Positions 27,540 to 35,729 of a stretch of 64,000 bases of DNA are shown piece after piece. Made by a program: the position numbers and the translations under genes. Source of the stretch: Streptomyces sp. TRM49041 (GTDB taxonomy: Bacteria > Actinomycetota > Actinomycetes > Streptomycetales > Streptomycetaceae); the NCBI RefSeq assembly GCF_008271805.1, contig NZ_VSRY01000165.1:62001-126000 (forward strand), written 5' to 3'. The notes beneath the pieces are model-generated. The model worked only from the letters and a program-made list of their open reading frames with translations. It had not been told where the DNA came from and did not search any database. Position 1 is the first letter of the stretch, and each line of letters starts with the position of its first letter.

Positions 27540-28024
27540 TACGCCTTCGGCCCCTCACCATGGACGACGCACCCGAGCTCCGCCGCGTCTACCACGGTGG
27601 ATCTGTGCATTTCCTGGGACGAGGGGAGATGACCGGCGAGGACGCCGAGCGGTACATCGAGCGCATCCAGGCATGGGCGAAGGAGGAACCGGTCGTTCAT
27701 CATGTCCTCGGTATCGACCATGCCGGGGACCTGGTCGGTGTCGTCAAGCTCCGCCGCGTCGGCACCCACGGCCGGGTGAGCTACGTCCTACGCGAAGACA
27801 CCTGGGGCTCCGGGTACGCAACCGAGGCCGTGAAGCAGCTCGTCGTGTACGCCTTCACCACCGCCAGCCTGGACAGCCTCGGCGCAAAACACCATCCCAA
27901 CAACCCCGCCTCCGGTCGCGTCCTGACCAAGGTCGGATTCGAGTGCGTCGGCACGTCGAACATGCATGCCGTTGACGGGGTGGTCGTGCCCCACCTGGTG
28001 TACGAACTCCACCATGCTCGTTGA
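27536..28024 (+). CDS. GNAT-family acetyltransferase
   Basis: About 162 residues, GNAT acetyltransferase of the RimJ/RimL-like type: IRLRPLTMDDAPELRR at the N-terminus, acetyl-CoA loop EDTWGSGYATEAVKQLVVYA (motif A), and NPASGRVLTKVGFECVGTS (motif B). Substrate unknown: a protein N-terminus or a small amine. The TTG start at 27536 overlaps the kinase-like stop (TTGA). It is chosen because starting at ATG 27560 would cut off the conserved first strand. Last gene of the coupled four-gene unit. Confidence 0.75.
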   Translation: MIRLRPLTMDDAPELRRVYHGGSVHFLGRGEMTGEDAERYIERIQAWAKEEPVVHHVLGIDHAGDLVGVVKLRRVGTHGRVSYVLREDTWGSGYATEAVKQLVVYAFTTASLDSLGAKHHPNNPASGRVLTKVGFECVGTSNMHAVDGVVVPHLVYELHHAR

Positions 28025-28149
28025 ACAGCCCGAGCACCGCGCCCCACCGAAGTACGACCAGGAGGCGGGGCGCAGTACGGTCTCAGACGACGCGCTCGCG
28101 GACCGGCGCTTTCGGAGCCGTGTCCCCTGCCGCGGCTGGGTCGGCGTCG

Positions 28150-28493
28150 ATGCTGCCGGGACTGGCGCCCGGTGAATCCCGGATGAATGCACCCGGTACT
28201 CCCGGACGGCCGGCGTCGACTCCATCGCGTCCCACGCGATCGCCACCGACGTCTGCGTCTGAGCGGTGCGCTGGGCGTTCGCCGGGGCGGTCGGGGTGGA
28301 TGTCGCGGGCAGCACGGCCGTCAGCGGCGCGCGTGAAGGACGAGTACGCGCTGCCACCGAAGTCCAGCGCGCGCATGGCCCGGACCTTGAGGTTCACCAG
28401 GCCCGTACGCGTCCACGGCGCGGCTGTCGTGATCACGGGGAACAGCCGGCTCGCCGCCGCCATCGGACAGTGGGGCCACCGGGATGAGTGCAT
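28150..28493 (-). pseudogene. Broken reading frame with FN3-like segment
   Basis: Two adjacent minus-strand frames look coding when joined near 28335. The first contains RTGLVNLKVRAMRALDFGG, ending SAYSSFTRA. The second continues APLTAVLPATSTPTAPANA and then TSVAIAWDAMESTPAVREYR, which resembles a fibronectin type III strand pattern. FN3 modules of this kind occur in phage tail proteins and secreted actinobacterial enzymes. No start codon, and the frame is lost at both ends. I read it as a decayed fragment; chance resemblance is possible. Confidence 0.25.
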
Positions 28494-28510
28494 CCGCGAA
28501 TGGTGGCCGC

Positions 28511-28696
28511 TCAGGCGTTGAACTGGTCGCGCTGGATCGCCGAGACGAACGAGGACCAGGCTGATCGGTCGAAGGCGAGGGCGGGGCCGTCCGGGGTTTT
28601 GCTGTCACGGACGGGGACGACGTCGGGGATGGCGGGGGCTATTTCGATGCAGTTGCCGCCGTCGTTGCCGCTGTAGCTGCTCTTGATCCACTCCAT
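28511..28696 (-). CDS. DUF397-domain small protein
   Basis: 61 residues, almost entirely a DUF397 domain: WIKSSYSGNDGGNCIEIAP, then VPVRDSKTPDGPALAFDRSAW. DUF397 proteins are the usual downstream partner of XRE-DUF5753 regulators in Streptomyces. The pairs are thought to work as toxin-antitoxin-like or morphology and antibiotic regulators. GGAGGGG lies 11 bases before ATG 28696. The start lies inside the 3' end of the XRE gene: the two overlap by 92 bases in different frames. Confidence 0.85.
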   Translation of the reverse strand: MEWIKSSYSGNDGGNCIEIAPAIPDVVPVRDSKTPDGPALAFDRSAWSSFVSAIQRDQFNA

Positions 28697-29525
28697 GGCG
28701 CTCGTACCCCTCCATAACGTCGCTGATCAGAGCCGCGGATTCACGGGCTGACAGAGCGTCCGCCCTGAGCACATCATAGGCACGGCTGTAGCGGGTGTAG
28801 AGAGTTGGATCGTCTTGGAAATGGCCTCTGTTGAGAGACTCCGAGTACAGCCACTCGTCCCCCTCTGGCAGCCTGATCAGCGTCATGGACGTCTTTGGCC
28901 GGCTGAGCCCCGCGCGGTTCGCCGGGGCGACCTGGATCCAGATGTTGGGGCGCTGCCCCACATCGAGAAGGTGTGCGCACTGGACCCGCATGACGGCCGG
29001 GCCGCCCACGACGGTACGCAGGCAGCTTTCGTCCAGTACCGCGATGTACAGCGGTCCACCGGGGGCGAGGAAACGCTGCTGTCGACTCAGTCGGGCCTTG
29101 ACCCGTTCCTCCACTTCCTCGCCGCCGGCGATCTGGGAGAACAGGGCCCGCGCGTAGTCCTCCGACTGCAAGAGGCCCGGCATGTCCTGAGCCTGGTACT
29201 CGCGTAGCGCCACCGCTTCGGCGTCCATCTCCGCCCTGCGCCTGAACCAGTCCGGGTGTGTGACCTCCGGATACCAATCGATCTTTCCCCACAGTCGCAG
29301 CAGCACCCCTCCCGTCCTCAGCAGGTCGTCGCACGTCCTGGCGAACGTGTCCTGCGGGACGCGTGTGCCCGCCTCCACGCGGGCCACGTGGGAGCGGTCG
29401 CACGGGATCTTCCTGGCGAGTGCCGCCTGAGTGAGGTCCGCAGCCTCGCGGTAGTGCTTCAGCAGCTCGCCGAACACGGCGGCGGTCGTGGCCGCCGTTC
29501 CCCCTGTGGCGTTGCGTCGGCTCAC
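28605..29525 (-). CDS. XRE-family regulator with DUF5753 domain
   Basis: About 306 residues. N-terminal helix-turn-helix (GELLKHYREAADLTQAALAR, SHVARVEAGTRVP) followed by the DUF5753 ligand-binding-like domain (REYQAQDMPGLLQSEDYARA, IWIQVAPANRAGLSR). GTG 29525 has GGGGGAG upstream. The usual protein would end near VMEGYERHG; here the frame continues for about 30 Arg/Gln-rich residues into the DUF397 gene. Either the stop has been lost, or the overlap couples translation. Controls the DUF397 partner and probably neighbouring genes. Confidence 0.85.
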   Translation of the reverse strand: MSRRNATGGTAATTAAVFGELLKHYREAADLTQAALARKIPCDRSHVARVEAGTRVPQDTFARTCDDLLRTGGVLLRLWGKIDWYPEVTHPDWFRRRAEMDAEAVALREYQAQDMPGLLQSEDYARALFSQIAGGEEVEERVKARLSRQQRFLAPGGPLYIAVLDESCLRTVVGGPAVMRVQCAHLLDVGQRPNIWIQVAPANRAGLSRPKTSMTLIRLPEGDEWLYSESLNRGHFQDDPTLYTRYSRAYDVLRADALSARESAALISDVMEGYERHGVDQEQLQRQRRRQLHRNSPRHPRRRPRP

Positions 29526-29662
29526 CTGGTCTCCCCCTGTGACAGTCGATCAATGGCACGTGCAAAGCGTTGAGTTGCGTCGATGCGCTGAGCAACGCTG
29601 GACGCACCCAAAGTAATTGAGCGTCCTCGCGTCGCGGGGCGTGAGCCACGTACGGAGCAGCG

Positions 29663-30040
29663 ATGGAACAACAGGTCGAATGCGGCACGCTTGTCTACGA
29701 CCCGGTGGCCGACAAGGTCGGCGAGTACCGGGCCGTCTCGGGTCCGTATGTGCTGCTGCGTCCCCTCGGTGGGGGACGGGAATGGGAGGCCGATCCGGTA
29801 CGCATCCGCCCGGCGTCCCTGGCCGAGCGGCTCAGCGCCGGGGTGCGGGCCGCCAACGGCCGGACCGCGACCGGCGCCGCCGCGTCCCTGGACCGGCCAC
29901 CCGCTCCCGTACCCGGCTGTGCGGCCTGCCTGGAGCTGGCGGCCCTGCGCGCGGACGCGCGCAACCGGCACGACGGCAGCGCGGCGACCGACGCCAGCGT
30001 CCTGCTGCGGCGCCATCTGGCGGAGCGGCACGCGGGCTGA
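29663..30040 (+). CDS. Hypothetical protein with CxxC motif
   Basis: 125 residues, no membrane segment. The N-terminal part reads VECGTLVYDPVADKVGEYR and then a short beta-rich stretch (GPYVLLRPLGGGREWEADPV). The C-terminal part has a CAAC motif (PGCAACLELAALRADARN) and His residues (HLAERHAG) that could bind a metal ion. I recall similar small proteins near XRE-DUF397 pairs in Streptomyces but cannot name a family. ATG 29663 is preceded by GGAG. It diverges from the XRE-DUF5753 gene. Confidence 0.65.
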   Translation: MEQQVECGTLVYDPVADKVGEYRAVSGPYVLLRPLGGGREWEADPVRIRPASLAERLSAGVRAANGRTATGAAASLDRPPAPVPGCAACLELAALRADARNRHDGSAATDASVLLRRHLAERHAG

Positions 30041-30131
30041 CGGTTCTGTCCGGGACTGACGAAAGCGGCACCGGAAGACTGTGGGGCGCGTGTCAAGTGC
30101 CTTGCGGGCCAGGCGTGTTGGAATCGCCTGC

Positions 30132-30575
30132 ATGGCGACTGCATCTGCTGCTCCCGGTGACTCCCCGCGGCCTCTCCGTGCCGAGGTCGAGCGGCTCCGT
30201 GACGAGGCGGCACGGCAGAAGAACCTGGCCCACCGAAGAGCCGACTTCTGGGCGAAGGTGGACATCGGCCTGGGCTTTCCCGCCGCCATGCTGGCCGGCG
30301 TGTCCGGTGCGGCGGGGCTGGCCTCGGCCGACGCCCGGGTCCCCGCCGCGCTGGTGGCGCTCGCCGCGGCGGGGCTCGCCGCTGGGGCGGCGTTCCTGCG
30401 GAGCGATTCCCGGCGCCGCGCGAACAAGCGCGCCCGCCAGGCATGGGCGGCCGTGGAGGCCCGGGCCAGTGTGACGCTGCTCCAGGAGCGCGTGGCCCCC
30501 GACGACCTCGGCGAACTCTTCGAGGGCCGCCAGGCGGCCCTGGTCGCTTACGAGGGGGACGAGCCGCAGGGGTGA
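30132..30575 (+). CDS. Two-TM protein, SLATT-like
   Basis: About 147 residues. A charged N-terminal helix (RAEVERLRDEAARQKNLAHR) precedes two membrane segments (GLGFPAAMLAGVSGAAGL and ALVALAAAGLAAGAAFL) and a basic C-terminal helical region. This layout resembles SLATT-domain proteins, predicted pore-forming effectors of bacterial conflict systems, but the match is by topology only. ATG 30132 is chosen as the first start before the charged helix; an upstream GTG 30081 would add 17 atypical residues. Lies just before the FHA-like and kinase genes on the same strand. Confidence 0.5.
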   Translation: MATASAAPGDSPRPLRAEVERLRDEAARQKNLAHRRADFWAKVDIGLGFPAAMLAGVSGAAGLASADARVPAALVALAAAGLAAGAAFLRSDSRRRANKRARQAWAAVEARASVTLLQERVAPDDLGELFEGRQAALVAYEGDEPQG

Positions 30576-30752
30576 CAAAGGAAGGGTGGGGTTCGCGCCG
30601 TTCTGTCGTGAGCGAGGCCCGGGTGAGGCCGCTGACCGTACGGTCCCGACCCGCGAAATCGGCCAAAGCCGAGCCGGGACTCCCGCGTGCGACGGGTAAC
30701 CTTCCGCGTGCGTGACGACCCCGCCGACGCGGGGGCGAGGAGGGGGCGGTCA

Positions 30753-31574
30753 GTGAGCGGGGTGGTGATCCATCTGCCGCGGGGGAGCGGTGGCGGCGGC
30801 GTCGGCGGCGAGTCGTGCGCTGACGCGGTGACGTTGCGGCTCGGCCCGGGGGAGGTGGCGCGTTTCGGGCGGGGCTCCACGACGAGCCCGGTCGAGCTCC
30901 GCCTCTTCGATGAGGCGATCTCCCGGCTGGCGGGGGAGATCCGGGTGACCGACGACCACTGGCAGCTCAGCAACCACAGCACCTCGCAGAGCTATCTGGT
31001 CGAGAACCCAGAGGGCGCGGGGGAGTATCTGAGGGTTCCGCCACGGCGGGCCGGAGCCCCCATACCCTTCGAGTTCTCGCGTGTCGTACTGCCCACCCGT
31101 GGCGACAGCGCGGTCGCCTTCCAGGTGTTCGCGCCCGACCACGTCTACCTGGACCCGGACGGCACGGGCGGCCCGTTGGGGAGCCGCACGGTCATGGCGT
31201 ACTCCCTGGACGAGACGGCCATCTACTTCCTGGTGCTGGTGGCGCTCTGCGAACCGCGGCTGCGTGACGAGTCGCCGGTCGCGGTGCCGACCACGCCCCA
31301 GATCGTCGAGCGGCTCGGCGGTCACGCCGCCTGCGAACGGCTGACGGCCCGGGCGGTCAGCTCGCACATCGACTACCTGGCCGAGGAGAAGGTCCGGGTC
31401 GGCGTCCCGGCCGAGGACGAACACCGCAGGGGTGCCCGCCGCAACGGCAAGCGGGAGGCACTCGTCGGACTCGCGCTGCGGTTCGGGCTCGTACGGGAGG
31501 AGCATCTCGCGCTGCTGCCGCCCAGGGTCGGAGGAGTGAACGGTGCACGGCCCGGCCGACACATCGGGAAGTGA
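30753..31574 (+). CDS. FHA-like domain protein with winged-helix-like C-terminus
   Basis: About 273 residues. Residues 20-120 look like a forkhead-associated phosphothreonine-binding domain: VARFGRG (Gly-Arg motif), AISRLAGEIRV (Ser-Arg motif) and LSNHSTSQSYLV (Asn-His region). The C-terminal half (TPQIVERLGGHAACERLTAR ... SSHIDYLAEEKVRV) resembles a winged helix. GTG 30753 is preceded by AGGAGGG. The 3' end overlaps the following Ser/Thr kinase start by 32 bases, so the protein is probably a substrate or adaptor of that kinase. Confidence 0.7.
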   Translation: MSGVVIHLPRGSGGGGVGGESCADAVTLRLGPGEVARFGRGSTTSPVELRLFDEAISRLAGEIRVTDDHWQLSNHSTSQSYLVENPEGAGEYLRVPPRRAGAPIPFEFSRVVLPTRGDSAVAFQVFAPDHVYLDPDGTGGPLGSRTVMAYSLDETAIYFLVLVALCEPRLRDESPVAVPTTPQIVERLGGHAACERLTARAVSSHIDYLAEEKVRVGVPAEDEHRRGARRNGKREALVGLALRFGLVREEHLALLPPRVGGVNGARPGRHIGK

Positions 31575-33009
31575 CCGCACCGAACAGGTCCCGCCCGGCT
31601 ACCGTGTGGGCCGCTGGGAGGTCACCGGGCCGATCGCGGCCGGTGGCTGGGCAACGGTCCACGCGGGACGGCCGGTCGGCGAGGACGGCACAGGGGACGG
31701 CGGCCACGTCGCGCTCAAGTTCCTGCCGACGGCCGGGCTCTCGCCGCGCCAGGCCCGCAAGGTCGCGGAGACCGCCCGACGCGAGGTCGAACTCGGCCGC
31801 CGGGCCGGTCATCCGAGGCTGATCCGTCTGCTGGACTCCGCCGTGCTCAGCGAACCGGACCACCCGTTCCTGGACGGCGCGATCGTGCTGGTCATGGAGC
31901 GGGCCGAGCGCAGCCTGCGCGATCTCCTTGACGCCGACGCCGACGCCGACGCGGGAATCACCGAGGCGGAAGCGGCCAGGCTGATCACGGAGGTCTGCGA
32001 GGGCCTGGCACATCTGCACGGCACCGGCTGGGTGCACGGCGACCTCAAGCCGGACAACGTCCTGCTCATGGCGGACGGTTCGGTCAGGCTCTCGGACTTC
32101 GGGCTCGCCACGGAACTGACCGGCACCCATGGCACCCACGGGTACGCGCCGCCGATGGGCACCTTCGACTACCTCCCGCCCGAGCGCTGGAAGGCCCAAC
32201 TCGGCGAGCACGGCGTCCAGGTCCGGCCGAGCGCCGACATCTGGGCCCTGGGCATCATGATTCACGAGCTGTTCGCGTCCGGAGCCTCGCCGTTTCCCGG
32301 AGCCACCCCCATGGCGCGCGGCGCGGCGGCACAGGAGTACGCCGAAGGCCGGGCGCCGCTGCGCATGGACAACGCGGTACCGCCCTTCTGGCGTGCGCTG
32401 GCCGCCGACTGCCTCGCCCCGACGCACGCCCTGCGTGCCGCGCACACCGCCGAGAGCCTGCTGACGCGCATCACCGCCCGGCAGACCGGGGAGTCCGCGG
32501 CGACCGGGGCCGGCCGGGGCCCGGCGGCACGTCGGCGGAGGGCGGCCCGCGCCGCCCTCGCGGCCGTCGCCGTGTGCGGAGTGGCCGCGGCGAGCTGGTC
32601 GTACGCCGTGCGCGACGAACCTGGCGACGCGGCCACCACTACCGCCACCGCCACCGCCTCTACCACCGCATCCGTCGGCCGGGTCCGGGTGTTCAACGCC
32701 GAGCAGGCATGCCGGGGCCGTACCGACCGGGACCCGCAGTGCAGTCTCGGCCTGGCGATCGACCCCCTGCGGGCCTACACCGCCGACAACGTCGTACCGA
32801 CACGGGTGTGGCACGGTGACGTCCTCGCCGTCGACTGCCGACTCCCCGAAGGGACGCCCATCGTGGACGAGTCGGACGACTGGTCCGCCGAGTGGTACCG
32901 CGTCCTCCTTCCGGCGGGCTCCGCACGGTCCACCGCCTGGCTGCCCGCCGTACGCACGAAGGACCGCCCCGAGCTCCCCCGTTGCCCGGGTCCCACATCC
33001 GTGCGCTGA
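31543..33009 (+). CDS. Membrane-anchored Ser/Thr protein kinase
   Basis: About 488 residues, Hanks-type kinase (residues 20-300): Gly-rich loop IAAGGWATVHAG, ATP Lys in HVALKFLP, catalytic loop HGDLKPDN (His165, Asp167, Lys169; Gly replaces the Arg of HRD, so activation-loop control may differ), metal loop SDFGLA, and PERWKA in the APE position. One membrane segment near 335-355 (AALAAVAVCGVAAASW) is followed by a short extracytoplasmic domain with two to three Cys. GTG 31543 has GGAGGAG upstream and overlaps the FHA-like gene. Likely signals from the envelope to the FHA-like protein. Confidence 0.88.
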   Translation: MHGPADTSGSDRTEQVPPGYRVGRWEVTGPIAAGGWATVHAGRPVGEDGTGDGGHVALKFLPTAGLSPRQARKVAETARREVELGRRAGHPRLIRLLDSAVLSEPDHPFLDGAIVLVMERAERSLRDLLDADADADAGITEAEAARLITEVCEGLAHLHGTGWVHGDLKPDNVLLMADGSVRLSDFGLATELTGTHGTHGYAPPMGTFDYLPPERWKAQLGEHGVQVRPSADIWALGIMIHELFASGASPFPGATPMARGAAAQEYAEGRAPLRMDNAVPPFWRALAADCLAPTHALRAAHTAESLLTRITARQTGESAATGAGRGPAARRRRAARAALAAVAVCGVAAASWSYAVRDEPGDAATTTATATASTTASVGRVRVFNAEQACRGRTDRDPQCSLGLAIDPLRAYTADNVVPTRVWHGDVLAVDCRLPEGTPIVDESDDWSAEWYRVLLPAGSARSTAWLPAVRTKDRPELPRCPGPTSVR

Positions 33010-33134
33010 GCGGAACACTGCCGGAACCGCCGGGCCCCGTCACTCCGGATCGTTCCGGATACCTCGCCCGCCAGGCCCATGGCTACCTTGCGGGCTGTCG
33101 GTCCGCGGACCGCGCTCACGAAAGGAACAGAGCC

Positions 33135-33629
33135 ATGCGCAGCAGCATGCGAACGCTCCTGATCGGCGGGGCCTTCGCCTTCGCGTCCCTCGCCCCGGCG
33201 CCCGGCGCCCTGGCCGTCGGAAGCACATCCGCCCCGGCCCCCGCGCCCGCACCCGCGCCGGTCGCCGCAGCCGTCCTGCAGACCTTCAAGAACCAGGCCA
33301 CGGACCGGTGCATGGACGACACCGACCAGGGCTTCCGCACCTGGAGCTGCAACAACACCAACCCGCAGAAGTGGTCCGTACACGTCTGGAACGACGGGAC
33401 ACGCCAGCTGCGGAACCTCAACACGGGCCGCTGCGTGGAGGACTCCGACAACGGCTTCCGCACCGCCGTGATCTGCGACTCCAGCCCGGGACAGAGCTGG
33501 TGGGTCAAGGTCTGGGGCGACGGCACCATCAGCTTCCAGAACCAGGCCACCCTGCGGTGCATCGACGACAGCGCCCAGGGCTTCCGCACCTGGGTGTGCA
33601 ACGGCGGCACCTACCAGAAGTGGTCCTGA
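33135..33629 (+). CDS. Secreted ricin-type beta-trefoil lectin
   Basis: About 164 residues. Sec signal peptide (LLIGGAFAFASLAPAPGALA), a Pro/Ala linker (SAPAPAPAPAPVAA), then one beta-trefoil made of three repeats, each with a Cys pair and a C-terminal Q-x-W-type motif (NPQKWSV, GQSWWVK, TYQKWS). Probably a free-standing carbohydrate-binding protein. AAAGGA precedes ATG 33135. The next gene starts 3 bases after the stop, so the two are coupled. Confidence 0.85.
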   Translation: MRSSMRTLLIGGAFAFASLAPAPGALAVGSTSAPAPAPAPAPVAAAVLQTFKNQATDRCMDDTDQGFRTWSCNNTNPQKWSVHVWNDGTRQLRNLNTGRCVEDSDNGFRTAVICDSSPGQSWWVKVWGDGTISFQNQATLRCIDDSAQGFRTWVCNGGTYQKWS

Positions 33630-33632
33630 CGC

Positions 33633-34664
33633 ATGCGGCGCTCACACACAGCACCCATACGGTTCGGAACAGTCGTCCTGCTGGTCACGGCGGCCGTGTC
33701 AGCCCTGGGCGGCCCGGCGCTGGCGGTGCGGAGCGCGGACGGCGTGCCTGGTCCCCTCGGGCACACCGCGCCGGCCGAGGCGTACTGCGCCGTTCCCTCC
33801 GACCGGGACATCGCGGTGACCCGCAAGGTCTACGAGGTCGGCCAGCGCATGGGGGTGTCCGACAAGGTGATGCTCGCCGGCTTCGAGGCGGGCTGGGTCG
33901 AGTCCCATATGAACAACCTGGCGTGCGGGGACCGGGACTCGCTCGGCGTCTTCCAGCAGCGGCCCTCGCAGGGCTGGGGCACGCCCGACCAGATCCTCGA
34001 CGTCGGTTACGCGGCGGGCAGGTTCTTCGAGGTGGCCCTGCGGATGGAACCCGGCATGGAAGGCAGCACCGCCGGTCAGCTGGCCCAGGCCGTCCAGCGC
34101 TCCGCCTACCCGGAACGGTACGACCAGGCGGAGGGCGTCGCCCGGGCGATGCGGGACGAGGCGTTCCAGCCTTACGGCGCGATCGGGGCGAAGTACCACA
34201 GCATGGGCGGGCACGGCAGCGTGCTCGGCCTGCCGGTCCGTGCCGAGGAGGCGTCCTCGCTGGACGGACGCTTCCAGCTGTTCCAGAACGGGATCATCAT
34301 CTGGCACCCGGACGTGGCCTACGCCGTACACGGCGACATCCTGGACAAGTTCTGGGCGACGGACGCGGAGCGGCGCTGGGGCTTCCCGACGATGGACGAG
34401 GCCGACGCCGCACAGGCACCCGACGGAACCCGAGGCCGCTACCAGGTCTTCGAGCGTGGGCTGTTCCTGTGGTCGCCGCAGACCGGCACACACACCGTCC
34501 ACGGAGCGATCTACGACGCGTTCCGCTCCGCCGGCCACGAGAAGGCGCTGGGCTACCCCGTCACCGACGAGGCGGACGAGGCCGGCGGCGGCAAGGCCCA
34601 GCGGTTCCAGAACGCCACCATCCACTGGCATCCCGACAAGGGCACCTGGATCACCGAGAAGTGA
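33633..34664 (+). CDS. Secreted protein with lysozyme-like and LGFP domains
   Basis: About 343 residues. Sec signal peptide (VVLLVTAAVSALGGPALA); residues 60-175 resemble a transglycosylase-like fold (EAGWVESHMNNL with a candidate catalytic Glu, then SLGVFQQRPSQGWGTPDQIL). Then come about four LGFP repeats (SVLGLPVRAEEAS, WGFPTMDEAD, LGYPVTDEADEAG) of the kind that anchor proteins to the cell wall. Likely a wall-bound hydrolase or binding protein. The start codon follows the lectin stop by 3 bases. Confidence 0.78.
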   Translation: MRRSHTAPIRFGTVVLLVTAAVSALGGPALAVRSADGVPGPLGHTAPAEAYCAVPSDRDIAVTRKVYEVGQRMGVSDKVMLAGFEAGWVESHMNNLACGDRDSLGVFQQRPSQGWGTPDQILDVGYAAGRFFEVALRMEPGMEGSTAGQLAQAVQRSAYPERYDQAEGVARAMRDEAFQPYGAIGAKYHSMGGHGSVLGLPVRAEEASSLDGRFQLFQNGIIIWHPDVAYAVHGDILDKFWATDAERRWGFPTMDEADAAQAPDGTRGRYQVFERGLFLWSPQTGTHTVHGAIYDAFRSAGHEKALGYPVTDEADEAGGGKAQRFQNATIHWHPDKGTWITEK

Positions 34665-34701
34665 CCAGCCGCCACGCACTCCCCTTCCCGACCAGGAGGT
34701 C

Positions 34702-35685
34702 ATGTTGAGCGAGCACCGCCCCACCCGCAGGAACGTCCTGAAGGCCGCCGGGGGGTTCTCCGCGGCGATGGCTCTCGCCGGCGGGAGCGTCCTCGCGGCG
34801 GCGTCACCGGCCGCCGCGGCGGGCGACGGCTTCGGCCTGCGCATCACGGACCGCAACGAGAGCGACCCCCGTATGTGGTACTACCGGTTCGCCACCGACG
34901 CGATCGGCTGGGACCCCGGCGTGAACGTCCTGCTCCCCGACGGCTACCACACCAGCGGACGCACCTACCCCGTCCTCTACCTGCTCCACGGCGGCGACCA
35001 GGACTTCATCACCTTCGACCGCCCGCCCCTGAACATCCGTGCCTGGACCGCCGGCAAGCCGATCATCGTCGTGATGCCCGACGGCGGACGCGCGGGGTGG
35101 TACTCCAACCCGGTCAGCTCCAACGTCGGCCCCCGCGACTGGGAACACTTCCACATCGAGCAGCTGATCCGGTGGGTCGACGCCAACTTCCGGACGTACG
35201 CCGAGTACGACGGCCGCGCCGTCTCCGGGTTCTCCATGGGCGGCTTCGGCGCGTTGAAGTACGCGGCCAAGTACTGGGGCCACTTCGCCTCGGTCAGCTC
35301 CCACTCCGGCCCCGCCAGCCTGCGCCGCGACGACGGCGCGGTCGTCCACTGGGCCAACGCCTCCTCCATGGCCGTGGAACTGGGCGGCGGCATGGTCTAC
35401 GGCGCGCCGTGGGACCAGGCAAGGGTCACCGCCGACAACCCGGTCGAGCGCATCGAGAGCTACCGGAACAAGCGGGTCTTCATGGTCGCCGGGACCAGCC
35501 CCGCCACCGTGTGGGACTGGTTCAACGAGATTCATGTGCTCAACGGGCAACGTGAGTTCCGCGGCCTTCTCGGCAACGCGGGCATCCCGCACGAGTGGTA
35601 CGAGGAGCCCGGCGGCCACTGGGTGCGCGAACACCTGTTCATCCGCGACCTCGACGGGATCATCGGCCGACTCCGCAAGGCGTAG
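34702..35685 (+). CDS. Tat-exported alpha/beta-hydrolase esterase
   Basis: About 327 residues. Twin-arginine signal (PTRRNVLKAAGGFSAAMAL, cleavage after ASPAAAA). Alpha/beta-hydrolase of the esterase D/antigen-85-like group: LLPDGYHTSGRTYPVLYLLH, nucleophile Ser178 in GFSMGGFG, and a late His in EEPGGHWVREH. May be a deacylase or mycolyltransferase-like esterase; substrate unknown. AGGAGG is 2 bases before ATG 34702 and 5 before TTG 34705, so the true start may be the TTG. It follows the LGFP gene by 37 bases, giving a three-gene secreted cassette. Confidence 0.85.
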   Translation: MLSEHRPTRRNVLKAAGGFSAAMALAGGSVLAAASPAAAAGDGFGLRITDRNESDPRMWYYRFATDAIGWDPGVNVLLPDGYHTSGRTYPVLYLLHGGDQDFITFDRPPLNIRAWTAGKPIIVVMPDGGRAGWYSNPVSSNVGPRDWEHFHIEQLIRWVDANFRTYAEYDGRAVSGFSMGGFGALKYAAKYWGHFASVSSHSGPASLRRDDGAVVHWANASSMAVELGGGMVYGAPWDQARVTADNPVERIESYRNKRVFMVAGTSPATVWDWFNEIHVLNGQREFRGLLGNAGIPHEWYEEPGGHWVREHLFIRDLDGIIGRLRKA

Positions 35686-35729
35686 GCGAGCCCGACGCGC
35701 GGACGGACGCATGCACGCCCGGCCGCCCG

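Noticed and set aside
28083..28493. 136-codon minus-strand ORF as an intact gene
   Set aside because: Its first half and the second half of an overlapping frame look coding, but neither full frame does; described as a broken fragment instead.
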